A program made the translations under genes and the position numbers. This document shows, piece after piece, positions 22,001 through 29,559 of a stretch of DNA of 64,000 nt (the stretch's first letter is position 1; the number at the start of each line of letters is the position of its first letter). The notes beneath the pieces were generated by a model that did not search any database, had not been told where the DNA came from, and saw nothing but the letters and a program-made list of their open reading frames with translations. Location: the NCBI RefSeq assembly GCF_019175285.1, contig NC_056529.1, positions 17,637,905-17,701,904 on the forward strand, given 5' to 3'. This DNA comes from Sceloporus undulatus (Eukaryota; Chordata; Lepidosauria; Squamata; Phrynosomatidae).

Positions 22001-22912
22001 AATGTTTTCAATCCGTGGATACAGAGCGTTTTCCATTCACCCGAAACATGAGGTTTAGCAAAGAGGGCTTGCAAAGCAGAGATACGTGGATTCACACCAG
22101 TTGTGAAAAAGCACAGAATCATAGGGTTGGAAGAGACCCCAAGGGCCCTGATCCAGTCCAACCCCATTCTGCCATGCAGGAAATCACCATCAAATGACCC
22201 TGTTTCAAGGCCTGCAAAATTAAGAGACACTGGGATTTTTGGGAGAGCCTCCATTGGCGCAGAGGTTTGTGTTGAGTGACAACTCTGGGGATGGGGCATG
22301 CTAAAACGAATGAGAGTCCTAGCCCATAGGGAAACATTGGGGAATACTTGTCCATAGAGATACATTGGGGGATACTTGCCTCAAGGGAAACATAGGAAAC
22401 ATCTCCAATGATTCTCTATGGGCAAGTATTCCCCAATCTTTCCCTATGAGCAAGTATTCTATGTATCTCTATTAATTCCCAATAGGGAATATTCTCCATG
22501 GGCAAGTATTCTCCCATGTTTCCCCACACAAAAAGTCCCAGAATGCCATAGTACCAAGCCATGGCAGTTAAAGCAGCGTCAAAAGGCATCAATGTGGATG
22601 CACCCATGGAATTCCAGCTTTAAAGCCAGCCTTGAAGCGTGGCTCTATTCCATCGCTCCGGAAAAACCCGAGCTCCTTCGGCTCTTTTCGACTCCTCAAG
22701 AAGCCGTTCGGGAACACTCGGCTCCTCCCTCGGAAGCGCTGCCTTCTGTCCCCGCCCACTTCCCGAAGCCGTTCGGAAAGAGTCGGCTAAGCCCCGCCCC
22801 TTTCCGAAGTCGGCGTTTTTATTCATCCCCCGTCCTCCCGTTCTTTAAATCTCCTTCTTACCTTCATGCGGAGAAGGTTTTTGGACAACATGCTCTTCAC
22901 GTCGCGAGCCAT
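12869..22912 (-). CDS. MPHOSPH6: M-phase phosphoprotein 6 (nuclear exosome cofactor MPP6), five exons
   Basis: Spliced gene read right to left: exons 22862-22912, 17327-17439, 16858-16948, 15072-15172 and 12869-13010. They join to 495 coding bases plus stop, giving 165 residues (human about 160). All introns have GT donors and AG acceptors and the phases match (0, 2, 0, 2). Recognised blocks are LSKNLLRMKFMQRGLDSET (from residue 9), EEEKKIISEEHW, a phosphoprotein-like acidic stretch, LYGRMSFKGFNPEVE (71-85), DVSDEEMARRYETLVGTIGKKF, and the C-terminal KAKKMFLKPQD. In the known family the protein binds the RNA exosome through EXOSC3/RRP40, helps bring in MTR4, and is needed for 5.8S rRNA 3' maturation; it is phosphorylated in mitosis. 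The C-terminal third is Lys-rich. No defect is seen. In human the gene lies between HSD17B2 and CDH13. Confidence 0.96.
13445..13555. mobile_element. Palindromic MITE fragment (family P2), MPHOSPH6 intron 4
   Basis: P2 carries a TTTGGACTTCAGCTCTCATA arm and, inverted, GGCTGATGGGATTTGTAGTC. Related pieces lie at 14440-14530, 15808-15912, 39428-39530 and 57730-57865. Confidence 0.55.
13759..13954. mobile_element. T2 MITE in MPHOSPH6 intron 4
   Basis: Bounded by TA-CAGTGGGCCCTTC and CACACTG-TA. The centre is GC-rich (CGCAGCGTGTGTGCAACGGG). Confidence 0.7.
14440..14530. mobile_element. P2 MITE fragment
   Basis: GACTACACCTCCAAGAACCT and GGAGATGTAGTCCAAA are inverted partners around a short centre. 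Short and diverged. Confidence 0.45.
15072..15172 (-). CDS. MPHOSPH6: MPHOSPH6 coding exon 4
   Basis: Encodes KLMIQMNSKYKTEEIEEED, NAMEADVSDEEMAR and two bases of an Arg codon. Acceptor ATTTTCAG; donor GTAGCT, which is weaker than the others. The acidic EEIEEED stretch is slightly longer than in human. Confidence 0.94.
15808..15912. mobile_element. P2 MITE fragment in MPHOSPH6 intron 3
   Basis: GGCCTACAACTCCTTTACCA and GGAGTTATGGTCCAGAACAT are the inverted arms, with GGCCATGCTAGGTGGGCTGA between them. Confidence 0.55.
16106..16327 (+). mobile_element. S1 SINE, near full length, MPHOSPH6 intron 3
   Basis: Head with GGTTTGAGCATTGCACTATG, middle TTACACTCTCTCAGCCTCAG and tail ending in an ACAACAACAACAACAA run. 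Confidence 0.85.
16858..16948 (-). CDS. MPHOSPH6: MPHOSPH6 coding exon 3
   Basis: Encodes SFIIEERSFAPCEDLLYGR and MSFKGFNPEVE, the most conserved block of the family. Acceptor CTCTGCAG; donor GTATGG. Intron 2 between exons 2 and 3 is only 378 bases and is largely filled by a Tigger-like MITE. Confidence 0.95.
17113..17312. mobile_element. T1 MITE in MPHOSPH6 intron 2
   Basis: TA-CAGTGGGCCATTGGTATC on the left and GGGCTGACTG-TA on the right, with GATCAAGTTCCG and TATTTTCAAGC inside. It fills more than half of the 378-base intron and ends 14 bases from exon 2 (17327). Confidence 0.85.
17327..17439 (-). CDS. MPHOSPH6: MPHOSPH6 coding exon 2
   Basis: Encodes FMQRGLDSET through DLPELKEK and two bases of the next Glu codon. 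The acceptor is GTTTCAG on the minus strand, just above 17439. The donor is GTAAGT (complement of 17321-17326). Intron 1 upstream is about 5.4 kb. Confidence 0.95.
17922..18170 (-). mobile_element. Old SINE/MITE remnants in MPHOSPH6 intron 1
   Basis: 17922-17945 is the left end of the CAGTGGTTCCCAAA hAT MITE. It is followed by an L2/SINE-like piece (TTATAGAATTTATACTCCAT) and a diverged reverse S1 SINE (18035-18165, with GGCTGAGAGACTGTGACTTG and CCTTGGTCTCTCGAGTTCTA). Confidence 0.5.
18171..18690. other. Single-copy intron 1 sequence
   Basis: No repeat or gene recognised. A 101-codon minus frame (18370-18675) has no similarity I can name. Confidence 0.35.
18695..18742 (-). mobile_element. S1 SINE tail fragment
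   Basis: GTTGTTGTGTGTCTTCAAGA followed by TTTCTGATTTATGGTGATT is the reverse of the S1 tail. Confidence 0.6.
18762..19068. mobile_element. P1 MITE split by a U1 repeat
   Basis: P1 left part 18762-18875 (CAATGCTATGGAATTCTGGG) and right part 18988-19068 (AAACTGCATTGTTTCTGCAG) flank a U1 copy at 18876-18987. The order shows U1 arrived after P1. Confidence 0.75.
18876..18987 (+). repeat. U1 repeat inserted in a P1 MITE
   Basis: AGTCGAAGGCTTTCATGGCC through GCATCTGTGGCTGGC; the best-preserved U1 copy here. Confidence 0.65.
19070..20510. other. Single-copy intron 1 block, candidate conserved noncoding sequence
   Basis: 19600-20160 is free of recognised repeats, mixes AT-rich homeodomain-like motifs (TTTAATGAATATTTAT, ATTAATGG) with retained CpG pairs, and looks unlike the surrounding CpG-depleted DNA. 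It also holds a direct repeat of AATTGTTTCCCAGCT / AATCGTTTCCCAGCT at 19570-19625. Conservation is inferred and was not measured. Confidence 0.35.
20513..20692. mobile_element. P1 MITE, nearly complete
   Basis: CACTTTAACTGCTATGGCTC to ATTATTTCTGCAATGTGGAT, with the GAGAGCTCTGGTGCCACAAC centre. The left outer end is missing. Confidence 0.8.
20852..21025. mobile_element. Tigger-like DNA element fragment
   Basis: Begins CAGTAAGACCCTCTTATCGA with CCTGAAACCATGGATAGTAC, a different Tigger-type consensus from T1 and T2. The right end is unclear. Confidence 0.45.
21336..21355. repeat. (TA)n microsatellite
   Basis: About ten dinucleotide units in MPHOSPH6 intron 1. Confidence 0.9.
21703..21786 (+). 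mobile_element. S1 SINE tail
   Basis: TTGCCAAGAAAAATCG, GGTTCGCCTAAGGGTTGCCC and GTCAGAAACGATCTACAG match the S1 3' part. Confidence 0.65.
21787..21846. mobile_element. P1 MITE fragment
   Basis: CTGTGCTATGGAGTTCTGGG and flanking bases; cut off by the T1 MITE that follows directly. Confidence 0.55.
21848..22028. mobile_element. T1 MITE, right end lost
   Basis: TA-CAGTGGGCCTTTGGGTATC start, GATGCTCAAGTCCCATTATA and GTTTTCAATCCGTGGATACA inside; the terminal GGGCCAACTG is absent. Confidence 0.75.
22106..22200 (-). mobile_element. CR1 LINE, extreme 3' end
   Basis: AATCATAGGGTTGGAAGAGA and CCAGTCCAACCCCATTCTGC are the reverse of the CR1 3' end (see 23944-24531). Confidence 0.75.
22318..22525. 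repeat. Degenerate inverted minisatellite in MPHOSPH6 intron 1
   Basis: About six imperfect copies of a 30-40 base motif built on CCCATAGGGAAACAT and GGGGAATACTTG. Some are direct and some are on the opposite strand (CAAGTATTCCCCAAT, ATGGGCAAGTATTC). Copies in opposite orientation could pair into hairpins. Confidence 0.7.
22536..22607. mobile_element. P1 MITE half at the promoter edge
   Basis: CCCAGAATGCCATAG, GCCATGGCAGTTAAAGCAGC and CATCAATGTGGATGCACCC. It borders the CpG-rich promoter. Confidence 0.65.
22862..22912 (-). CDS. MPHOSPH6: MPHOSPH6 coding exon 1
   Basis: Encodes MARDVKSMLSKNLLRMK. The ATG (complement of 22910-22912) is in a near-ideal Kozak setting, CCGCCATGG. The exon ends at AAG and is followed by donor GTAAG (complement of 22857-22861), phase 0. 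Residues 2-8 differ from human MAAERKTR, but LSKNLLRMK is conserved. Confidence 0.95.
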
Positions 22913-23040
22913 GGCGGAAAAGAGGCGCTTAAGCTGCCAGCGTCTGTCGTCGTCACTTCACAGTCTTCCCCTCAAAGCAACCAGGCCTCAGCCTCGCCGT
23001 TGGAGTTCCTATGTGGCTATTGCGATGCGCAAGAGTAGTT

Positions 23041-23193
23041 TTCGCGCATGCTCCATTGTACACTATGAAGCTGCTCTGCCAGTCCCCTGAGAAGTTGAGA
23101 ACCTGGCGTTGGCGTAATTCGCGCATGCTCAATAACGCGCAATGAAGCCACATTGCCAGTCCTCTTGAGAACAAGCTATTGGTGTATTTTCCC
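23041..23193. repeat. Tandem duplication (77-base period) in the MPHOSPH6 promoter
   Basis: Unit 1 (23041-23117) and unit 2 (23118-23193) share TTCGCGCATGCTC, ATGAAGC, TGCCAGTCC, a TTGAGAAC-like block and a TTGGYGTA-like end in the same order. Divergence is moderate, so the duplication is not recent. Confidence 0.75.
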
Positions 23194-23449
23194 CCTTATT
23201 TAAAAAGAACTCGGGTACATTAAGAGAAAACGGGTGTCACGGAGTCTAACTGCAGTTAGTGATTACATCTAAACAGGTTAAAACTGTAAGAAAAGAAGAT
23301 ATGTGGAGAAAAGGTTCATAAGAGGAAGAACTGGCAAGGACTGAGCATGCGCAGTAGCTCCTGGTGTAGCCAAAGGCTTGCCCTTACCTTGCCCTTACTA
23401 TTTCCCAGGGCTACAATGAAAACAATTATTTTGTATTATTTGTTCATTT

Positions 23450-23572
23450 CATTTCCTTTTATTTGTGTTCCGCCTTTTCTTTTAGGAAGGGACCCAAGGA
23501 GGCTCAAAAAACCATTTTAAAAAAATTGCAATTAAAAATTGAAAAATATTAGCTATTTTCCCAACATTGTAG
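23450..23572 (-). mobile_element. L2/SINE-like 3' end, diverged
   Basis: TTTATTTGTGTTCCGCCTTT followed by a CCCAAGGAGGCTCA motif is the reverse of a common retroposon tail. It is followed by a TTA repeat. Confidence 0.4.
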
Positions 23573-23573
23573 C

Positions 23574-23613
<40 letters not shown>
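23573..23613. repeat. (TTA)n microsatellite
   Basis: About 13 trinucleotide units at the end of the preceding retroposon fragment. Confidence 0.9.
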
Positions 23614-23784
23614 TTCTCAACATTGTAGCTATAGTGGAGAAGGCAGAGAGTGTGGCTACTGGTTTGGATGCAAAGAGATCCTGTATCTCACGCTTCGAGA
23701 GGAAATGCAGATTACAGTACTTGGAGGAAGGAATCTGAAGAAGCTCCAGAGTTATCTGGCTGGAAATTCTCTAGAAACCTCCTT

Positions 23785-23842
23785 GAACTACTAATCCCAG
23801 GATTCCATAGAACAGAACCATGGCAGTTCAAGTGGAGTAATT
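23785..23842. mobile_element. P1 MITE fragment
   Basis: AATCCCAGGATTCCATAGAA and CCATGGCAGTTCAAGTGG resemble the P1 right arm; the outer end is replaced by SINE sequence. Confidence 0.5.
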
Positions 23843-23888
23843 CGAATCCCCACTTGGCCTCAAAAGCCTGCTGGGTAACCTTGGGCAA
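23843..23888 (+). mobile_element. S1 SINE middle piece ending at the assembly gap
   Basis: TTCGAATCCCCACTTGGCCT and GCTGGGTAACCTTGGGCAA. The sequence stops at the N run. Confidence 0.65.
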
Positions 23889-23898
23889 NNNNNNNNNN
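23889..23898. other. Assembly gap (10 N)
   Basis: Ten unknown bases between an S1 piece and a TTA microsatellite. The true length is unknown; round N numbers are usually placeholders. Confidence 0.95.

Positions 23899-23943
<45 letters not shown>
23899..23943. repeat. (TTA)n microsatellite beside the gap
   Basis: About 15 units; the likely cause of the assembly break. Confidence 0.9.
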
Positions 23944-23947
<4 letters not shown>

Positions 23948-24531
23948 AGAAGTATAGTGTCTAGAGCAAGGGAAGTAATAGTGCCACTATATTCTGTTCT
24001 GGTCAGACCCCACCTGGAATATTGTGTCCAGTTCTGGGCACCACAATTCAAAAAGGATGTAGAGAAACTGGAGTGTGTCCAAAGGAGGGCGACTAAAATG
24101 GTGAAAGGTCTAGAAACCATGAAGCCCTATGAGGAACAACTCAGGCAACTGGAGATGTTTAGCCTGGAGAAGAGAAGGTTAAGAGGTGATATGATAGCCC
24201 TGTTTAAATACTTGAAGGGATGTCATATTGAGGAGGGAACAAGCTTGTTTTCTGCTGCTCCAGAGAACAGGACCCGGAACAATGGATGAAAACTGCAGGA
24301 AAAGAGATTCCACCTCAATATTAGGAGGAACTTCCTGAAAGTAAGGGCTGTTTGACAGTGGAACACACTCCTTCCTCGGAGTGTAGTGGAGTCTCCTTCC
24401 TTGGAGGTCTTTAAGCAGAGCCTGGATGGCCATCTGTTGGGGATGCTTTGATTGAGAGTTCCTGCATGACAGAATGGGGTTGGACTGGATGTCCCTTGTG
24501 GTCTCTTCCATCTCTATGATTCTATGACTTT
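23944..24531 (+). mobile_element. CR1 LINE 3' end with reverse transcriptase C-terminus
   Basis: Plus-strand frames encode [48 protein letters not shown] and [20 protein letters not shown], the conserved C-terminal end of CR1 ORF2. The 3' untranslated end has GAGTTCCTGCATGACAGAAT and TCTATGATTCTATGA, the short CR1 3' repeat. It is 5' truncated like most CR1 copies and is inert. Confidence 0.93.
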
Positions 24532-25278
24532 GCAAAAAGAATCTGCTAACTTACAGAAATCTTGGTCCTTTCTGGGTTGCTTAATCCATTGCACAAAGCA
24601 CCAGGTGCACAGCGATGGGTGCCGTCCATAAATCCAAAAGAGTCACACCAGTACAAAAGGGAAAACATCACAGTCTATTTGTTAACCACAAAAACAAGTG
24701 TGATCCAGCTGTAAGGGCACCGGCTTTGCAATTTTCTGAGGTCAACGCAACGCTCCCATGGCTTTAATAAACATTGATGCTGCAGGCTTGCTTCAGAGTG
24801 ATTGAACTTAACAACGTTTATGGCGTATTTTACGTAGTGGGATTTCCCCCCCCTCCATCTTCCCTTTCCAGAGGGATAGGTGGAGATTGATTAAACTGTC
24901 ATTTCTTTCTTTCCCCTTTTAAAAGTTAGTTCCTGAAATATAACCTGGTATTTTTAACAGTGCGATTTGTTTAAAGAGACAGTTTCTCCATAAAGCAAGC
25001 CAGCTGAGGATTTTTAAGGAGAGGGAGCGAGTGCAAGGGAAAAGAAATAGAGCTGCCGCAGATGTACTCCATCACTGTTTCAAGGTGGGAAAATAGTGCC
25101 TGAAAAGAAAAGAAGAGAAGTGCATCTTGTGAGTCAAAACTCATCCAAAAAGATGAGCTTTGGACGACGTAGCTCCCAGAATCCCCTTACCAGCATGGCC
25201 TACTTTAGGAGTCTCTATACTGTTATATCTGGGGGAAAAACATTTAGGTGTTGTATAGGGGAAATGTGCCAAATTGTA
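24532..25278. other. Single-copy intergenic sequence
   Basis: 24780-25080 is AT-rich, with a C-run and poly-T blocks and no recognised repeat. It may be a conserved noncoding stretch. No gene. Confidence 0.35.
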
Positions 25279-25479
25279 CAGTGCGCCTGTGCTGTACGCA
25301 GGCTTGCCATATGTGGATTTGGTCATGCAGAGGGCGAGCCCTAATATAGTGAACGGGGTGTGTGCCATCTGCCACGGCAGCACACCCCATTCAAATAAAT
25401 GGGGCTTAATCATTTGCAGAATTTGCCTTATGCGGGCAAGGGTCCGAAACGGATCTCCACGTAAGGCGAAAGCACACTG
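25279..25479. mobile_element. T2 MITE
   Basis: TA-CAGTGCGCCTGTGCTGTAC to GCGAAAGCACACTG-TA. Contains GCGGGCAAGGGTCCGAAACG near its right end. Confidence 0.7.
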
Positions 25480-25547
25480 TAGTGCAGTTTCAAATAGCTT
25501 GCATAATATATTTTATGCTTTGGAGTTGGTTAAACAAAGGTATCACT

Positions 25548-25770
25548 GGGCCCAAACATACAGGCCAAAATAAAGCTGCTTCGGGTCACTTTGGAGTATG
25601 CTGTTTAAATGATGCATGCATCCTAAGAGGCCGGAAGCTGCGCCAAAGCCATGCTTCAATCCTAAGGACTGGAGCACAGCTTCTGGCCTCTTAAGATGCG
25701 TGTGTCATTTAAACAGCATACCTCCAAAGTGACCTGAAGCAGCTTTATTTTGGCCTGTCTGTTCGGGCCC
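25548..25770. mobile_element. Long-inverted-repeat MITE (family G1)
   Basis: Almost entirely two arms: CAGGCCAAAATAAAGCTGCT, a GTCACTTTGGAGTATGCTGT block and TTTAAATGATGCATGCATCC, mirrored to AGCTTTATTTTGGCCTGTCT on the right. Outer ends are GGGCCCAAAC / GTTCGGGCCC. A second copy lies at 59961-60196. Confidence 0.85.
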
Positions 25771-27665
25771 ATTGCTGTTGAATTTTGGATTTTGTTGTAT
25801 TTGGTGCATAGCCGACATGGCTACCACTGAACACATTTAGCAAAGGTGCAGTGTGGTTATTCCCACAAGATGAAGTTTCTTCTGCTTGTTTTAATTTCTT
25901 AAATCAAATAATAAAGTAGATGTTGAAATGCCTATGCAGTGCCCAATTTTACTAGATATAAAAACTGCTAGATAGCTAGAGTCCAGATCACTGCTTTGAT
26001 CCACTGTGGCGAATCTTACAACAGCTAGCACCGGTGCTGTGAGGAAGGTTTGGAAATCTCAGCAGGATTCCAGTCAAAAATGCGAACTTTTAATGACTAT
26101 AGTGGATAGGAAAGCATTTTTCGGTACGTATTAGTCGGTCGCCATATAGCACAGAAAATAAAACTGAGTCAAGGTTAGCCAGTGTCAGGCAGTACCAAAA
26201 TATTCCACAGTTCTCCTCTGAGTATTGGAAAACATGTTGCAGCATTGATAAAACATTCAGGAAAGAAATCAAAATGATTGATATCGGACCATTACAGGTA
26301 GCATACTTTTCTCCATCAGCTCCTTGGGTGACCGTGTCCCTCATTTGCATAAGCAATTGACCTGTCATTAGCAGATCATTAGCAAAGGGAAGAAAACATA
26401 TTGAGCCAACAATGCAAAAGAAACAGCTGCTAGGAATGTATTTTAAGAAATCCAAATTAATTAATTCAAAGGGGTAGCCAAAGAAGTAGTTTGCTTGCAT
26501 GTTGTTGTTTTTATTGTTAATTCAAATTATTACAATGGTGAGGATGAGGATGAGGATGATAATATGATAGTTGTATCCCACTGAGATAGTGAGCCCTGGC
26601 ATTACTTATGGATGGATGGAGCTGGGTCCTTAGGCTTTAAAGCCACCTCACATATGTTAGTGTACCCTATATCCTTCCAAGTTCCAGCTGGATATGCGGT
26701 TTCATATGTAATTTAGAGTTGGGCACGTTTTGGGGTAGCAATGACCTGTGGAAAGTTATACACATGTAAGAGTCATACTGACCAGAGGGCATGTGGAAAC
26801 CTTGATAAAACTTAGGAGAAGGGTTTGCTAATCCCCTTGCCCCCTTGTCGGGCTCCTTGCATTTCTGCTTACAATGGAAGTCCCATCAAATCCCATTGAA
26901 AGACAATCAGTGAACATACCCTTTAAGTCATTTTATGATTATGTTCCTGAATACTTTCCCTGTCTCAGCTAATCCCTGTACTTTAACTCCAGAGTTAAAG
27001 CCATCAGCTGTTCTGGACCCTTTTGTCAGTCCCCTGGAAAAGCCATCAAGGCCTTTGTTACACTGAATATCACACAATGTACCCCTTGATAGTATGAAAT
27101 GAAATATAAATATCCACCCCATCCTTAGTCATATTGTTTGCAGTCCAGGGCTGGAATGACAAACCAGGATCACCCTGTGTAAGCTTCAGACTCTCTCCGG
27201 GATTGACAAATATCATCTTCTGTAATCCCCAACTTTCCTCCATCCAACCTTCCACACCTTTCTTTCTGATAGCCTTGTACAGTTCTTAAGATTGCCTCGG
27301 TTCTTGTATGTCTGTGTACACCTTTACATAGTTCTAAATAAATGACTTCATTTCCTGAAACTGGAACACATGCTGCAGTTATTACCAGTGAAAAGATCCC
27401 TGCAGTTACCCTCATCTCACAAGCCTCCTTTGAGATATAATTTTGCCAAATTTCATGGAGATGATGGCATTGCAGGTGGGTACCCTCAGTGCTCCATATC
27501 TTTTAGGAAAATACATAAAAACCACTTCGTACCTTTTAGGGCGACACATACAAAAATCCTTATCTTTGAATGCTTCTCATCCTAAGACTGGTCTCCTTCT
27601 TTAGAAGCACACCTGAGACTTCAGCCAATGCCTGGAGATCTGGGAGCCCCAAGTGTAATGTAGGA
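25771..27665. other. Single-copy sequence with an unassigned minus-strand frame
   Basis: Contains a 136-codon minus frame (26090-26500) rich in hydrophobic segments (FFCIVGSICFLPFANDLLM, ISIILISFLNVLSML). I cannot match it to a family, and neither splice sites nor an upstream promoter are evident. There is a GATGAG repeat at 26539-26560. Nothing else recognised. Confidence 0.35.
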
Positions 27666-27756
27666 TCATTTTTTGTGGGTTTTTCGGGCTATGTTGCCAT
27701 GTTCTAGAAGAGTTTATTCAAGACATTTCGCCTGCATCTGTGGCTGGTTTTTGTTT
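27666..27756 (+). repeat. U1 repeat, partial
   Basis: TTGTGGGTTTTTCGGGCTAT, GCCATGTTCTAGAAGAGTTT and GCATCTGTGGCTGGTTT. Confidence 0.55.
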
Positions 27757-28962
27757 GAATGCTGGTTCCATTAAATTCTTCTAATCCTGAATTTCATTTT
27801 GTCGATGGTGGTGGTGGGAAGAGAGAAGCGCTGATTCTCTCTAATAGCCCTGGCGGCTAGCATGTTATCCCCTCTGCCCCCTGAGAAAAGGAGTCATTAG
27901 AGAGAAAAGGAAGAGATGAAAAAGATGTTCTGGCCACAAGCTCCAATACGGATGGCAGAGCCAATTAGTGCCACCAGTTGTATAGTAAGGCCAATTAATA
28001 TATCCACTCTCCTCTCACCGGGTCCAAATGCTCTGGAAAGGCTGGCGCTGAAGCTTCTACCAGAAATAATTAGTACATCTTTAGCATTACATTATATCTG
28101 GATACGCCATGTGAACTATTGAGGAGTAGGCTCATTTCCACTTTAAATGGCAAAAGTCACACCTAGGTCGGATGGCTTATCCTTTCATTTTTGTACCATC
28201 GCATCTGAGAAAGCATCCTCTGAGAACTAGAAAGGTCACCATGTTTGAGACATAGTTGGCATCCTATAAAGAATAATATTACTCAAGCATGACTATTGAA
28301 TGTACTTTAGTCCATAAGGCCATGACTCCTCTCTGGGTTTTATTCTGAAAAGAGATATCCAAATGGATGAACGTATTTTAGGGATCTTTGATTTCACCAG
28401 GAATGTTGGTTTGATAGCCAGCTTTGTTTCCAAGAAGAAATGGATCAAAGTCCCCAGCTGCCATGGCATAAAAACACACTTTTTCTAAAGGGCTTTACAG
28501 CTAGTTATATTCGAGAGTTTCTTATTCGTAACATTTCTCAAGTTTTCTTAGCAGAAGTCAAGTCAGATTGGAGAACAGTTCCTACTGAAATTTGCACTTA
28601 ATGAGAACTAGCAGCTTGAAGACAGAACATCCATGAAAGACAATGTACCATTGAAGCTGCTTTTAAGTATGAGAAAAATGTTGATTGGCATATGGGGCTG
28701 TAAATAGAGACATATGCAAAAACAGAGACGTTGGTAAAAATAGACAAGGTTGCAAAAATGACTTATGAATAGCTAAATGGAACGCTGAACATAAGTCCAA
28801 GAGACTTGGACTCAATACAAAAACCAGCAATGTGTCCCTGATGAGATTATAGTTGAAACACATTCGTAAGAATCACTTTGAAACATTTGATTTGAAAAAG
28901 CCTGCAATGTTTCTGACATAGAGACAGGCATTTGTTCATCGATGACAACATCGTACGGCTGA
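27757..28962. other. Single-copy intergenic sequence
   Basis: 27790-28140 mixes retained CpG and AATTA motifs and may be conserved noncoding DNA. No gene or repeat recognised. Confidence 0.35.
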
Positions 28963-28963
28963 C

Positions 28964-29195
28964 TTGTTGGTTGCTGTGTGCCTTCAAGTCATTTCCAACT
29001 TATGGTGACCATAAGGCAAACCTATCATGGGGTTTTCTTGGCAGTGAGGGTTTGCCATTGCCTGCTCCTGAGGCTGAGAGAGTGTGGCTTGCCCAAGGTC
29101 ACCCAGTGGGTTTACATAGCCAAGCCAGGATTCGAACCCTGGTCTCCAGAGTCATAGTCCCATGCTCAAACCAGTACACTGTGTTCAAACCATTA
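28964..29195 (-). mobile_element. S1 SINE, near full length
   Basis: Reverse orientation: tail (GTGTGCCTTCAAGTCATTTC), CTCCTGAGGCTGAGAGAGTG, and GGATTCGAACCCTGGTCTCC in the head. Confidence 0.88.
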
Positions 29196-29245
29196 CATCA
29201 TTTAGATTTTCTCTAAAAGATAATCTGTATGTATAAGATGGTGTG

Positions 29246-29447
29246 TTGTTGTTGTGTGCTTTCAAGTCATTTCTGACTTATGGCACCCCTTTAGGCAAAC
29301 CTATCATGAGGTTTTCTTGGTGAGATTTGTTCAGAGGAGGTTTCCCCTGAGGCTGAGAGTATGTGACTTGCCCAAGGTCATCCAGTGATTTTCCATGACC
29401 GAGTAGAGAATCAAAGACTGACAACATGGCCATTACACTAAGTCACT
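29246..29447 (-). mobile_element. S1 SINE, second tandemly placed copy
   Basis: Same orientation as the previous copy, 50 bases away. The tail (TTGTTGTTGTGTGCTTTCAA) is intact and the head is diverged (ATCAAAGACTGACAACATGG). Confidence 0.85.
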
Positions 29448-29484
29448 TTTACTACTTGTACCATCACAAGGATGGACAATGACC

Positions 29485-29487
<3 letters not shown>

Positions 29488-29543
<56 letters not shown>

Positions 29544-29554
29544 ATATATATATC
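29488..29554. repeat. Compound (AT)n(GT)n(AT)n microsatellite
   Basis: About 16 AT units, 10-11 GT units, then a short AT stretch. Confidence 0.92.
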
Positions 29555-29559
29555 AAAAT

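Larger units (their letters stand above)
22620..23200 (-). promoter_or_regulatory. CpG-rich promoter of MPHOSPH6
   Basis: CpG density rises sharply around exon 1 (many CG pairs in 22640-22960) against a CpG-poor background, as for a vertebrate housekeeping promoter. Upstream of the gene, NRF1-like cores (CGCGCATGCTC) occur at 23043-23053 and 23120-23130, and another (GAGCATGCGCAG) near 23341-23353. No TATA box is evident. A plus-strand frame runs through 22418-23038 but looks like a by-product of the CpG island. Confidence 0.7.

Noticed and set aside
22418-23038. 206-codon plus-strand protein gene over the CpG island
   Set aside because: It spans a minisatellite, a MITE half and the antisense of MPHOSPH6 exon 1. 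High GC keeps frames open, and there is no protein similarity.
23650-24120. Frames with long Tyr or Ile runs
   Set aside because: Translation of the TTA microsatellite and the N gap.
24179-24535. 118-codon minus frame
   Set aside because: Antisense of a CR1 3' end.
26090-26500. Bitter-taste receptor fragment
   Set aside because: I compared it mentally with TAS2R layout. Only a loose run around FWYCLTLANLDSVLF is reminiscent; other motifs are absent, so I left it unassigned.
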